In this document: positions 25,774-34,393 of the stretch, piece after piece | Position numbering within the stretch: position 1 is the first letter of the stretch | How the letters are laid out: each line of letters starts with the position of its first letter | NCBI RefSeq assembly: GCF_017744445.1 | Contig: NZ_JAGIBH010000002.1 | Coordinates: 310,001-374,000 of the forward strand | Source: Caulobacter sp. | GTDB taxonomy: Bacteria; Pseudomonadota; Alphaproteobacteria; Caulobacterales; Caulobacteraceae | Direction of reading: 5' to 3' | Length of the DNA stretch: 64,000 bases | The notes under the pieces: model-generated | Told to the model about the DNA's origin: nothing | The model's database searches: none | The model's input: the letters and a program-made list of their open reading frames with translations, nothing else | Translations under genes and position numbers: made by a program

Positions 25774-26109
25774 GATGGGCGTAGCCTGCCTTAAGCTCGA
25801 AAAGCATCCGGGATGGCGCACGGCGGAAAAAGCATTGCGCGCCACGTCTCTCCCGTCTTTGCGGGACAGACGATCCCTGCCCACGCGATAGCGCCGGCGA
25901 TTTCGCAGCCCCAAGACGCCTTTGAGCTCTTGCTGCGCCCCAAGCTTCACAAGGTTTAGCCGCCGAAGCCGGATCGGCCTGAAGAGCCTGAACCGCCACC
26001 ATTTTCTGACGGTCTGGAAGTGACCGTGTGCAGCATGGTGGTGTCGCAGAAGCCCTTGTGCGCTCTGGATTTTCCAGATTTCGCAGGCAGTTCATGGGTT
26101 GGGAGGAAA
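25774..26109. other. Gene-free stretch between the island and tRNA-Val
   Basis: 336 bp with no plausible coding frame: the available frames are short, lack ribosome binding sites and do not resemble known proteins. There is a TTTTCC-rich segment around 26000-26080 but no clear terminator for the carboxylesterase. No duplicate of the tRNA-Val 3' end and no integrase were seen. Confidence 0.6.
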
Positions 26110-26184
<75 letters not shown>

Positions 26185-26285
26185 GCCGAAGCGATCCGAA
26201 GCGTCTTCGAGAAGACGTCCCGGCCGGGAAGGTGTGGGGGTATAGCGGCGGCTTTTCCGGTAGGCAAGCCGCCTTTCGAAGTTTT

Positions 26286-26642
26286 TTAGGCCGCCATCAT
26301 CTTTTCCACCTCGGCGACCAGGTCGCGCAGGTGGACGGGCTTGGACAGCACCTTGGCGCCGGCCGGCGCGCGGTCCTGCGCCGACAGGGCCACGGCGGCG
26401 AAACCGGTGATGAACATGATGCGCAGGGACGGATCGCGGGCGGCGGCCTGGCGGGCCACCTCGATGCCGTCCATGCCGGGCATGACGATGTCGGTCAGCA
26501 GCAGGTCCCAGGGGGCTTCCAGGTGCTGGACGGCTTCCTCGCCGTCGGCGCAGGCCTGGACTTCGAAGCCGGCGCGCTCCAGCGCCCGGGCCAGGAAGCC
26601 GCGGAGGGAATCGTCGTCTTCGGCGAGAAGGATGCGGGCCAT
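26286..26642 (-). CDS. cpdR: Single-domain response regulator CpdR
   Basis: Cell-cycle proteolysis adaptor. When unphosphorylated, CpdR brings ClpXP to the cell pole and primes degradation of substrates such as PdeA and (via RcdA/PopA) CtrA; phosphorylation by CckA/ChpT inactivates it. The product is 118 residues from ATG 26642 (MARILLAEDDDSLRGFLARA), identical in length to C. crescentus CpdR. It has an acidic cluster EDDD, phospho-acceptor Asp51 (LLLTDIVMPGMDG), Thr in FITGF and Lys in LSKPV. The C-terminus ends in Ala-Ala, the residues required for its own ClpXP degradation. It has no output domain, as expected. Confidence 0.95.
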   Translation of the reverse strand: MARILLAEDDDSLRGFLARALERAGFEVQACADGEEAVQHLEAPWDLLLTDIVMPGMDGIEVARQAAARDPSLRIMFITGFAAVALSAQDRAPAGAKVLSKPVHLRDLVAEVEKMMAA

Positions 26643-26820
26643 CAGGTCACGTGTCCGGAAGATGTGCGTCGATAGAGGAGCCACCTTACCGCGCGCATCG
26701 TAAATCGGGGATGAACCTAATCGTCGCGGGTCGCAGCCGGCTGTGGACGGATCGCGCTATTGGGGCCCTTGCGAATTATTCGCGTTTGACCCCGGACCGC
26801 CCGCCTTCGATGATGGCGGC

Positions 26821-27747
26821 ATGAGCGCTTGGCGGCCCCTCTCCGGCGATGACTCGACGACCGCGCCGCTGGAGACCCTCGGCGGGCCGGCGTTCGAGAT
26901 CACGCGCGCCGCCCCGGCCGGCGCGCCGCCGCCGACGGCCCTGGTGTTCGCCTCGCCCCATTCCGGAGACGTCTATCCCGAGGACATGACCTCGGCCGCC
27001 CGCCTGCCGGTCGAGACCCTGCGCGCCTCGGAGGACGCCTTCGTCGACCGGATCGTGGCCGGGACCCCCGCTTTGGGCGCCAGCCTGATCCGCGCTCGCT
27101 TCGCCCGCGCCTATGTCGACCTCAATCGCGAGCCGTGGGAACTGGATCCGGCGATGTTCGAGGGCGAGCTGCCGGAATACGCGCGGGGCCGCACGGCGCG
27201 GGTGGCGGCGGGGCTCGGCACGATCCCCCGCATCGCCGGCGAGGGCCGGCCAATCTATGCCCGCAAGCTGACCTTCGCCGAGGCCAAGGACCGGGTCGAG
27301 CTGGCCCACCGGCCCTATCACGACGCCCTGGACCGCCAGCTGGCGGCGGCGCGGACGGCGCACGGCGTGGCGGTGCTGATCGACTGGCACTCGATGCCCG
27401 CCGCCGCCGCGCGCGGCCAGCGGGCCAAGGGCGGCGGGCCGTGCGACATCGTGCTGGGCGACCGCTTCGGCGCGGCCTGCTCGCCCAAGTTGACCGGCCT
27501 GGTCGAGCGCGAGCTGGAAGGCCTGGGCTACCGCGTCGTGCGCAACGCCCCCTATGCCGGCGGCTACACCACCGAACACTACGGCCGCCCGGCCAAACGC
27601 ACCCACGCCCTGCAGATCGAGATCAACCGCGCGCTCTATATGAATGAGACCACGCGCGAGCCGACCGAAGGGCTGGCCAGGCTGACGGCCGACGCCGAGG
27701 CGCTGACCCGGGCGCTGGCGGGGTTGGATGTGGGGGAGCTGCGCTAG
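26821..27747 (+). CDS. N-formylglutamate amidohydrolase
   Basis: Zinc amidohydrolase of the FGase/HutG2 family (PF05013), which hydrolyses N-formyl-L-glutamate to formate and glutamate in the five-step histidine pathway or acts on related N-acyl amino acids. It has 308 residues from ATG 26821. Motifs are LVFASPHSGDVYPEDM near the N-terminus, EDAFVDRIVAG, FARAYVDLNREPWELDP, VLIDWHSMP and a C-terminal TEHYGRP plus LQIEINRALYMNE. No other hut genes are nearby. It is divergent from cpdR (178 bp apart) and followed after 2 bp by a small secreted protein gene. Confidence 0.88.
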   Translation: MSAWRPLSGDDSTTAPLETLGGPAFEITRAAPAGAPPPTALVFASPHSGDVYPEDMTSAARLPVETLRASEDAFVDRIVAGTPALGASLIRARFARAYVDLNREPWELDPAMFEGELPEYARGRTARVAAGLGTIPRIAGEGRPIYARKLTFAEAKDRVELAHRPYHDALDRQLAAARTAHGVAVLIDWHSMPAAAARGQRAKGGGPCDIVLGDRFGAACSPKLTGLVERELEGLGYRVVRNAPYAGGYTTEHYGRPAKRTHALQIEINRALYMNETTREPTEGLARLTADAEALTRALAGLDVGELR

Positions 27748-27749
27748 GC

Positions 27750-28166
27750 ATGCTTCCCGCCCTCGCCGCCGCACTCGCCCTGGCAGCCCCTGCCTCGACC
27801 GCCGGCTGGGACGGCGTCTACAGCTACACCTATGACGGCGGCCGCACGGCGGGCGGGTCGCCGATCCTGGTCACCTGGCGGCTGACGCTGAAAGACGGGA
27901 CCTGCCAGTTCCACGGCGAGGGCTTCCAGACCCTGGAGACCCTGATCTGCGACACCCAAGCCTCGCCCGAAGGCCTGACGGTGCGGTTCCTGCGTTATCC
28001 GCCCCCTGCGGCGGGCAATCGGTTCGGGGTCCAGACCTACAAGCCCGGCGCGCCGCTGTTCGTGCTGTCGCGATCGGACGGGCGGCTGCTGACCCGCTGG
28101 ACGGGCTTCGTCCCCGACGAGGGCGCGACGCGCTCGCCCGCCCCTTTCTTCAAAAAGGTCCGCTGA
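27750..28166 (+). CDS. Small secreted protein of unknown function
   Basis: A 138-residue protein with a signal peptide (MLPALAAALALAAPASTAG) and a mature domain with a lipocalin-like or beta-rich pattern: GWDGVYSYTYDGGRTAGGSPILVTWRL, then CQFHGEGFQTLETLIC with two cysteines likely disulphide-bonded. I do not recognise a named family with confidence. It starts 2 bp after the amidohydrolase stop, and its TGA overlaps the ATG of the next gene (TGATG), so the three genes are probably one operon. Confidence 0.75.
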   Translation: MLPALAAALALAAPASTAGWDGVYSYTYDGGRTAGGSPILVTWRLTLKDGTCQFHGEGFQTLETLICDTQASPEGLTVRFLRYPPPAAGNRFGVQTYKPGAPLFVLSRSDGRLLTRWTGFVPDEGATRSPAPFFKKVR

Positions 28167-28825
28167 TGCGCGTGTCCAAGGTCGTGATCGCCCTGCTGGT
28201 CGTGGCCGGCGTCGCCGCCGCCGGGATCTTCGCCTACGAGGTCGCCCGGCCGCGCGTCCATCCGATCAAGCAGGCCGACGCGGCGAAGTACGGCGTCCAG
28301 GCCGCCCAAGCCCCGGTCGATCCGGCCGATCCCCGCACGTCGCTGTTTGGCCTGGCCCGCGCCCTGGACGGCGACACCCTGCTGATCCAGGGCGTCGAGG
28401 CCGATCTCTGGACGATCGACGCGCCGGAACTGGCCCAGACCTGCGAGGACAAGGATGGTCGCTCGTGGGCCTGCGGCGAGGCCGCGCGCGAGCATCTGGA
28501 AAAGTTGATCGGCGGACGCCAGGTGGCCTGCCGCCCGGAAGGCCCGCCGACCACCGACGGTCGCTGGCTGGGCCTGTGCTTCGTCGCCGACGCGCCCTGC
28601 CCAGACGCCACAGAAGAGGGCGCGACGGGCGCTTGCGAGTCGGATCTCAAGTCCTTGAACCTGGCCATGGTCGAGGACGGCTGGGCCGCCGACTTCGAGG
28701 GCCAGTACGCCGACTCCGAGAGCGCCGCCCAGGACCGCAAGGCCGGACTGTGGGCGGGCAAGTTCGAGTCGCCCGCGCAGTGGCGCGCGCGCGAGCTGCC
28801 GCGCGACCTGACCACCCAGCCCTAG
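28166..28825 (+). CDS. Thermonuclease-family (SNase-like) membrane-anchored protein
   Basis: A 219-residue protein with an N-terminal membrane anchor (VVIALLVVAGVAAAGIFAYEV). A staphylococcal-nuclease-like domain follows: ARALDGDTLLIQGVEADLWTIDAPEL, then RSWACGEAAREHLEKLIGGRQVAC, WLGLCFV and LNLAMVEDGWAADF. The usual catalytic Arg of R-L-x-G-I-D is replaced by Leu (ADLWTIDAPE), so nuclease activity is doubtful; many bacterial SNase-like proteins share this loss. It is coupled to the preceding gene by a 1-bp overlap. It converges on the next gene, and a shared CTAG (28822-28825) gives both stop codons. Confidence 0.75.
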   Translation: MRVSKVVIALLVVAGVAAAGIFAYEVARPRVHPIKQADAAKYGVQAAQAPVDPADPRTSLFGLARALDGDTLLIQGVEADLWTIDAPELAQTCEDKDGRSWACGEAAREHLEKLIGGRQVACRPEGPPTTDGRWLGLCFVADAPCPDATEEGATGACESDLKSLNLAMVEDGWAADFEGQYADSESAAQDRKAGLWAGKFESPAQWRARELPRDLTTQP

Positions 28826-29208
28826 CGGGGCGCTCCCGGCGGCAAGGCGAAGCGAATCGTGATTCCGGGCATGCGGCGCTGCACCTGCACCGCGTTCGGG
28901 CCCGTCACGTCGACCTGGTAATAGGTCATGGCCATCAAGGCCGCGCCGCCGAAGCCCAGGCCTTCGGGGTTCTCGCCCCGCACCACGCAGTCGCCGAAAC
29001 TTCCGTCGCGGCGGATCACGCATTCCAGCGTGGCGGCGCCCTCGACTCCGGCCCGGCGGGCGGTGGCGGGGAACAGACCGGCCAGGACGTCCGGCGACGG
29101 CGATTTCAGGATTCGCAGCGGCGGCAGGCGCTGCTGGGCGGGCGTCACACTGGTGACACCGACGGCGGCCAGAAGAGCCGCCCCGAACATCATGCGCCGT
29201 CGTTTCAA
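28822..29208 (-). CDS. Exported TonB C-terminal-domain-like protein
   Basis: A 128-residue protein with a signal peptide (MKRRRMMFGAALLAAVGVTS) followed by a TonB C-terminal-like domain: LFPATARRAGVEGAATLECVIRRDGSFGDCVVRGENPEGLGFGGAALMAM, then MPGITIRFALPP. Compared with full TonB proteins it lacks the N-terminal membrane anchor and proline-rich linker, so it is more likely a stand-alone periplasmic protein than an energy transducer. Two cysteines (LECVI and GDCVV) could form a disulphide. It is convergent with the SNase-like gene, sharing the 4-bp CTAG at the stops. Confidence 0.75.
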   Translation of the reverse strand: MKRRRMMFGAALLAAVGVTSVTPAQQRLPPLRILKSPSPDVLAGLFPATARRAGVEGAATLECVIRRDGSFGDCVVRGENPEGLGFGGAALMAMTYYQVDVTGPNAVQVQRRMPGITIRFALPPGAPR

Positions 29209-29331
29209 AGCTTACCCCCCGGTTCGCTCTGCAATCGTCAGCAGTGGGAGGGATCGACGCTTTTCTGTCAAACGCCTGCGCGCTGAACGGGAACCCAAGG
29301 GCCTTTCGCGACCTCTAGGTCCGCTCAGGCC

Positions 29332-29359
29332 AAAAAAAAGCCCGGTGAAACCACCGGGC
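29332..29359 (-). terminator. Intrinsic terminator of the candidate sRNA
   Basis: On the minus strand GCCCGGTG-GTTT-CACCGGGC (8-bp stem, 4-nt loop) is followed by eight T's (29339-29332). Only a minus-strand transcript starting between here and typA can use it. Confidence 0.85.
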
Positions 29360-29415
29360 CAGTTCATTAGGGAGGAAACGCCCAGGAAGGGCAGAAGCGG
29401 CAGCGCCGCCTCACA
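29332..29415 (-). ncRNA. Candidate trans-acting small RNA with CCUCCCU motif
   Basis: About 84 nt on the minus strand between a good promoter and an intrinsic terminator, with no coding frame. Predicted elements in order are a hairpin GGCGGC-GCT-GCCGC, a hairpin GCCC-TTCCT-GGGC, a single-stranded TTTCCTCCCTAATGAACT carrying an anti-Shine-Dalgarno CCTCCC, and the terminator hairpin. This is the layout of Hfq-type or CUCCU-motif alphaproteobacterial sRNAs. Alternatively it is a prematurely terminated leader of the TonB-domain gene, whose ATG is 124 nt downstream. Confidence 0.6.
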
Positions 29416-29421
29416 GGATTG

Positions 29422-29450
29422 TTTATAGGGTGCGGCGCAAAATTAGGCAA
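29422..29450 (-). promoter_or_regulatory. Housekeeping-type promoter for the candidate sRNA
   Basis: On the minus strand TTGCCT (29450-29445), 17 bp, TATAAA (29427-29422). The predicted start is near 29415. The close match to a sigma-70 consensus is unusual in this G+C-rich window. Confidence 0.6.
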
Positions 29451-29700
29451 GCGGAAAATTGCGCTTCAATGTCGATTTTTCGACAGGGGATTGAGGCAAC
29501 CCGTTGCTGCACAAGGATTACGTAACGGCGCTATTTGAAATAGCCTAAAAATTGTGCATGTTGCAGCGCACAATTTGTTGCGTTTGAAACGGTCTCTCGA
29601 GCAAACATCGCGCAAAGCCAAGCCGGATAAGGCTTTGCGAATGACACCGGTTACCTGCGACAAGTGTTTCACAGCGTCAGGGCTAGATAAATCGAGCGCA
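29451..29700. other. A+T-rich gene-free stretch with several perfect inverted repeats, upstream of typA
   Basis: The stretch has visibly lower G+C than the flanks. It contains TGTCGA-TTTT-TCGACA (29470-29485), GCTATTT-G-AAATAGC (29530-29544), AAATTGTGC/GCACAATTT (29549-29557 and 29568-29576), and CGCAAAGCC/GGCTTTGCG (29611-29619 and 29631-29639). The last two have 9-bp perfect arms. No coding frame is convincing. These could be operators or structured 5' leader elements of typA. Confidence 0.5.
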
Positions 29701-29771
29701 GTCGCGTAAAAGCCGCGCGCCTGACGCGTGATGCGTCATCCCCTATTCCTCCCGAAAGTCCGTCCGCCCCC

Positions 29772-31607
29772 ATGTCCATGCGAAATATCGCCATCATCGC
29801 GCACGTCGATCATGGCAAGACCACCCTCGTCGACCAGCTGCTGGCCCAATCGGGCGTCTTCCGCGCCAACGAAGCCACGACCGAGCGCGCCATGGACTCC
29901 AACGACCAGGAGCGCGAGCGCGGCATCACCATCCTGGCCAAGTGCACCAGCGTCCTGTGGAACGGTGAAGCGGGCGAGACCCGCATCAACATCATCGACA
30001 CCCCCGGCCACGCCGACTTCGGCGGTGAGGTCGAGCGCATCCTGGGCATGGTGGACGGCTGCGTCCTGCTGATCGACGCCGAGGAAGGCGTCATGCCGCA
30101 GACCAAGTTCGTGCTGACCAAGGCGCTGAAGATGGGCCTGCGCCCGATCCTCTGCATCAACAAGGTCGACCGCGCCCACGCCGATCCGGACCGCGTCCAC
30201 AACGCCGCCTTCGACCTGTTCGCCGCCATCGGCGCCACGGACGAGCAGCTGGACTTCCCGCACATCTACGCCTCGGGCCGTTCGGGCTGGGCGACGCTGG
30301 ACATGAACGTGCCCAGCGACAACCTCGCCCCGCTGTTCGACCTGATCGTCCGCCACGTGCCGGAACCCAAGCAGGTCGCCAAGAAGGACGAGCCGTTCCA
30401 GATCCTGAACGTGCTGATCGAAAGCGACCCGTTCCTGGGCCGTCTGCTGACGGGCCGCATCGAGAGCGGCCGCGCCGTCCCCGGCATGGCCATCCACGCC
30501 CTGGACCGCAACGGCAAGGAAATCGAGCGCGGCCGCATCACCAAGGTGCTGGCCTTCCGCGGCCTGAAACGCCAGCCGATCGACGAGGGCGCGGAAGCGG
30601 GTGACATCGTCGCCATCGCCGGCATGTCCAAGGCGACCGTGGCCGACACCCTGTGCGCCCTGGAAGTCACCGAAGCCCTGCCCTCGCAGCCGATCGACCC
30701 GCCGACCATCTCGATGACCGTCTCGGTCAATGACAGCCCGCTGGCCGGCCGCGAAGGCGACAAGGTCCAGTCGCGCGTCATCCGCGACCGCCTGCTGAAG
30801 GAAGCCGAGAGCAACGTCGCCATCAAGGTGACCGAGACCAGCGAAGGCGACGCCTACGAAGTCTCGGGCCGCGGCGAACTGCAGCTGGGCGTTCTGATCG
30901 AAAACATGCGCCGCGAGGGCTTCGAGGTCTCGATCTCGCGTCCGCGCGTCGTGTTCCAGACCGACCCGGAAACCGGCAAGCGCCTGGAGCCGATGGAAGA
31001 CGTCATGATCGACGTCGACGACGAGTTCTCGGGCATCGTCATCGAGAAGCTGTCGCTGCGTAAGGCCGAGCTGAAGGACATGGGTCCGTCGGGCGCCGGC
31101 AAGACCCGCATCCAGCTGACCGCCCCGTCGCGCTCGCTGATCGGCTATCAGGGCGAGTTCCTGACCGACACGCGCGGTTCGGGCGTGCTGAACCGCGTGT
31201 TCAGCCACTACGAGCCCTACAAGGGCGCGATCGACCAACAGCGCAAGGGCGTGCTGATCTCGAACTCGGACGGTGAAACCGCGGCCTACGCGCTGTGGAA
31301 CCTGGAAGAGCGCGGCGTGATGTTCGTCGGCGCCGGCGAGAAGACCTACCTCGGCATGATCATCGGCGAGAACGCCCGTTCGGACGATCTGGACGTCAAC
31401 CCGATGAAGGCCAAGCAGCTGACCAACGTCCGCGCCTCGGGCAAGGACGAGTCGATCCGCCTGACCCCGCCGCGCAAGATGACCCTTGAACAGGCCATCG
31501 CCTATATCGAGGAAGACGAGCTGGTCGAGGTGACCCCGAAGAACATCCGCCTGCGCAAGCAGATCCTGAACCCGTCGTTCCGCAAGCGTCGCGTCAAGGA
31601 AGAGTAG
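29772..31607 (+). CDS. typA: Ribosome-associated translational GTPase TypA/BipA
   Basis: EF-G-like GTPase that binds the 70S ribosome and assists 50S assembly under stress. It has 611 residues, the usual length. The G motifs are AHVDHGKTTLV (G1), ERGITI (G2), DTPGHADFGGEV (G3) and NKVDRAHADP (G4). Domains II, III and V follow, and the TypA-specific C-terminal domain ends in RKQILNPSFRKRRVKEE. The start may be ATG 29772 or the in-frame ATG 29778 (MRNIAIIAHVDHGK); no strong ribosome binding site decides this. It ends in a clear intrinsic terminator. The 5' flank is the A+T-rich inverted-repeat stretch. Confidence 0.96.
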   Translation: MSMRNIAIIAHVDHGKTTLVDQLLAQSGVFRANEATTERAMDSNDQERERGITILAKCTSVLWNGEAGETRINIIDTPGHADFGGEVERILGMVDGCVLLIDAEEGVMPQTKFVLTKALKMGLRPILCINKVDRAHADPDRVHNAAFDLFAAIGATDEQLDFPHIYASGRSGWATLDMNVPSDNLAPLFDLIVRHVPEPKQVAKKDEPFQILNVLIESDPFLGRLLTGRIESGRAVPGMAIHALDRNGKEIERGRITKVLAFRGLKRQPIDEGAEAGDIVAIAGMSKATVADTLCALEVTEALPSQPIDPPTISMTVSVNDSPLAGREGDKVQSRVIRDRLLKEAESNVAIKVTETSEGDAYEVSGRGELQLGVLIENMRREGFEVSISRPRVVFQTDPETGKRLEPMEDVMIDVDDEFSGIVIEKLSLRKAELKDMGPSGAGKTRIQLTAPSRSLIGYQGEFLTDTRGSGVLNRVFSHYEPYKGAIDQQRKGVLISNSDGETAAYALWNLEERGVMFVGAGEKTYLGMIIGENARSDDLDVNPMKAKQLTNVRASGKDESIRLTPPRKMTLEQAIAYIEEDELVEVTPKNIRLRKQILNPSFRKRRVKEE

Positions 31608-31630
31608 TCGTTTACGACCACTGAGATTGG

Positions 31631-31663
31631 GGCCGCCGTTCGCAAGGACGGCGGCCTTTTTCT
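31631..31663 (+). terminator. Intrinsic terminator of typA
   Basis: GGCCGCCGT-TCGCAAGG-ACGGCGGCC (9-bp perfect stem) is followed by TTTTTCTTT, 24 bp after the typA stop. Confidence 0.9.
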
Positions 31664-31692
31664 TTGGCCTGCTCCCCCTCCCCCCACTCCGC

Positions 31693-31808
31693 TTCCCCGG
31701 CGAAAGCCGGGGCCCAGATGGAAGAATGCTGGGGTGGGCTCTAAGAACGCGGGGCCATTCCACTCAGCCCCAACGCCATGAGATCTGGGTCCCGGCTTTC
31801 GCCGGGAA
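31693..31808. repeat. Palindromic intergenic repeat, family A copy 2
   Basis: TTCCCCGGCGAAAGCCGGGG-CCCAGAT on the left and ATCTGGGTCCCGGCTTTCGCC on the right, about 116 bp end to end. The rest of the 31608-31986 gap holds the typA terminator and about 175 bp upstream of the GGDEF-EAL gene in which I see no defined element. Confidence 0.85.
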
Positions 31809-31986
31809 GACGGGCCAGGGGCGGATTACGTTAGGTCAACTGAACTCACCCCCTCGAATACCGCCGCCCTACTCATTTCACCCCTCAATTTACTCCGCGA
31901 ATTCGAGACCTTAACCGCAGGTTTACCCGGCCGAACGATGGTTACCGAGGGGGACTTCCGCTCCGTCGAACCAAAGGGCACGCGCC

Positions 31987-34392
31987 GTGCGCATCGCCGC
32001 CAGCACGCTGATCAATCGCGGCGCGTCCGCGCTGCACGACCGCCTGCTTCCGCACGTGCCCGAGGCCATGGCCGGCCGCGTCCGCATGGAGCAGGTGCAG
32101 AGCATCCTGCGCATGACGCCCGTGATGATGGGCGCCAATATCGTCATTGCCCTGCTGGTCGGGCTGGCGGGCCTCAACAGCCGCCACACCGCCGTCCTCA
32201 CCGTCTGGGCCGCCCTGGTGGTCAGCTACGCCTTGCTGGGCCTGCGCGGCTGGGTCGTCTCGCAGCGCCGCAAGAGCACCAAGAATTCGGTCTCGGCGCG
32301 CGGCGTGCGCCGCATCACCTGGCAGGCCGGCGTGCTGGGCTGCCTGTGGGGCGCGCTGCCGATCCTGACCATGCCCAAGGAGCAGGGCTTCGCCGGCGCC
32401 ATGCCGATGCTGGTCGCCTCGGTGCTGGCCGGGATGATCGGCTGCGGCGGCTTCGCCATGCTGACCCTGCCGGCCGCCGCCATCGCCTATTCGACCCCGA
32501 TGGTCGTCGGCGCCCTCTATGTGCTGGCCACCAGCAACGATCCGATCCTGTACGCCCTGGGCGGCCTGCTGATCTTCTGCCACATGGTGGTCAGCGTCTC
32601 GTGCCTGTCGCACGCCAAGATCTTCGCCGACCGCCTGGTCGCCGCCGAGGAGCTGGAGCAGCAGCGCCAGGTCGTGTCCCTGCTGCTGTCCGACTTCGAG
32701 GAAGGCGCCAGCGACTGGCTGTGGGAAGTCGACGCCAACGGCGCCATGACCTACGTCTCCGACCGCATGGCCGCCGCGGCCGGGGTCGACAAGAGCCAGC
32801 TGCTGGGCCGTCCGATGTCGGAGCTGTGCGGCGCCGCCGAAGGTCCGATGGGCCCGATCGCCGCCCTGGCCCCGCTGTTCTTCGACCAGAAGGCCTTCCG
32901 CGACGTGACGGTCTCGATCGCCGTCGGCGGTCAGACCCACTGGTGGTCGCTCTCCGCGAAACCGGTCCACGACCTGAGCGGCGTCTTCACCGGCTTCCGC
33001 GGCGTGGGCGCCGACATCACCCAGGCCCGCGAGGACCAGGCCCGCATCTCGCGCCTGGCCCATTACGACGTGCTGACCACCCTGCCCAACCGCCTGTCGT
33101 TCCTCCAAGCGCTCAGCAAGGCCTGGACCGAGCATGGCAAAAAGGGCGGGACCGGTTGCGCGGTCCTGTGCCTGGACCTCGATCACTTCAAGGGCGTCAA
33201 TGACAGCCTGGGCCATCCGATCGGCGATGATCTGCTGATCCAGGCTTCGGCCCGCCTGCGCGACACGGTCGGCGAGCTGGGTCTGGTCTCGCGCCTGGGC
33301 GGCGACGAGTTCGCCGTCGTCATCGCCCCCTCGCCCGGCCACGAGGCCCTGGGCGAGCTGGCCCGCGCCATCGTCGCCACCCTGTCGGATCCCTATGACG
33401 TGCGCGGCCACCACGTGCTGATCGGGGCCAGCGTCGGCATCGCCGTGGCGCCGTTCGACGCCGATGATCCCGACGGCCTGCTCAAGAACGCGGACCTGGC
33501 CCTCTACCGCGCCAAGGGCGACGGCCGGGGCGCCTATCGCTTCTTCGAGACCGCCATGGACGTCTGGGCCCAGGAGCGCCGCGCGCTGGAGCTGGACCTG
33601 CGCGACGCCCTGGCCAACAACGAGCTGAAGCTGTTCTTCCAGCCGCTGATCGGCAGCGTCGAGCACGAGACCATCGGCTTCGAGGCCCTGCTGCGCTGGC
33701 AGCATCCGCGCCGCGGCCTGGTGCCGCCGGCCGACTTCATCGAGTGCGCCGAACAGTGGGGCCTGATCGGCACCATCGGCGAGTGGGTGCTGCACGAGGC
33801 CTGCCGCACGGCCGCGACCTGGCCCTCGCACCTGAACGTGGCGGTGAACCTGTCGCCCAACCAGTTCGCCTCGGGCGATCTGGTGGCCCAGGTCCGCGCG
33901 GCTCTGGACGCCTCGGGCCTGGCCCCGCAGCGCCTGGAGCTGGAGATCACCGAGGGCCTGCTGCTGCACGACAGCGTCAAGACCCTGGAACAGCTGGCCG
34001 CCCTGAAGGCCCTGGGCGTCAAGATCGCCATGGACGACTTCGGCACCGGCTATTCCAGCCTGGCCTATCTGTGGCGGTTCCCGTTCGACAAGATCAAGAT
34101 CGACCGCTCGTTCGTGGCCGAGATGCAGGACAACACGGCCATCGCCGACATCCTGCGCACCATCGCCCTGCTGGGCCAGACCCTGAACCTGGAAGTCACC
34201 GCCGAGGGCGTCGAGACACCGGCCCAGGCGAAGCTGCTGACCGACATGCGGTGTGACCAGTTCCAGGGCTTCCTGTACGGGCGGCCGATGCCGGTGGGGG
34301 ATATTCCGAGCTTCCTGTTGTCGAACCTGGCGCGGCAGATGCGGCGGGAGAGCGAGGACGACGGGGCGTCTGAGGAAGCGGTTACGGGGTAG
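31987..34392 (+). CDS. Membrane PAS-GGDEF-EAL cyclic-di-GMP protein
   Basis: An 801-residue inner-membrane protein that could make and/or degrade c-di-GMP. It starts at GTG 31987 with AAGGG upstream. The N-terminal part (about 45-215) has several membrane helices (MMGANIVIALLVGLAGL and others), a PAS-like domain follows at about 235-345 (DWLWEVDANGAMTYVSDRM), then GGDEF at 438-442 (RLGGDEFAVV) and EAL at 566-568 (GFEALLRWQH). The EAL catalytic motifs (NLSPNQF, LEITEG, AMDDFGTGYSSL, KIDRSFV, AEGVET, QGFLYGRP) look complete, so phosphodiesterase activity is likely. The GGDEF motif is intact but lacks the RxxD inhibitory site five residues upstream. Confidence 0.92.
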   Translation: MRIAASTLINRGASALHDRLLPHVPEAMAGRVRMEQVQSILRMTPVMMGANIVIALLVGLAGLNSRHTAVLTVWAALVVSYALLGLRGWVVSQRRKSTKNSVSARGVRRITWQAGVLGCLWGALPILTMPKEQGFAGAMPMLVASVLAGMIGCGGFAMLTLPAAAIAYSTPMVVGALYVLATSNDPILYALGGLLIFCHMVVSVSCLSHAKIFADRLVAAEELEQQRQVVSLLLSDFEEGASDWLWEVDANGAMTYVSDRMAAAAGVDKSQLLGRPMSELCGAAEGPMGPIAALAPLFFDQKAFRDVTVSIAVGGQTHWWSLSAKPVHDLSGVFTGFRGVGADITQAREDQARISRLAHYDVLTTLPNRLSFLQALSKAWTEHGKKGGTGCAVLCLDLDHFKGVNDSLGHPIGDDLLIQASARLRDTVGELGLVSRLGGDEFAVVIAPSPGHEALGELARAIVATLSDPYDVRGHHVLIGASVGIAVAPFDADDPDGLLKNADLALYRAKGDGRGAYRFFETAMDVWAQERRALELDLRDALANNELKLFFQPLIGSVEHETIGFEALLRWQHPRRGLVPPADFIECAEQWGLIGTIGEWVLHEACRTAATWPSHLNVAVNLSPNQFASGDLVAQVRAALDASGLAPQRLELEITEGLLLHDSVKTLEQLAALKALGVKIAMDDFGTGYSSLAYLWRFPFDKIKIDRSFVAEMQDNTAIADILRTIALLGQTLNLEVTAEGVETPAQAKLLTDMRCDQFQGFLYGRPMPVGDIPSFLLSNLARQMRRESEDDGASEEAVTG

Positions 34393-34393
34393 A

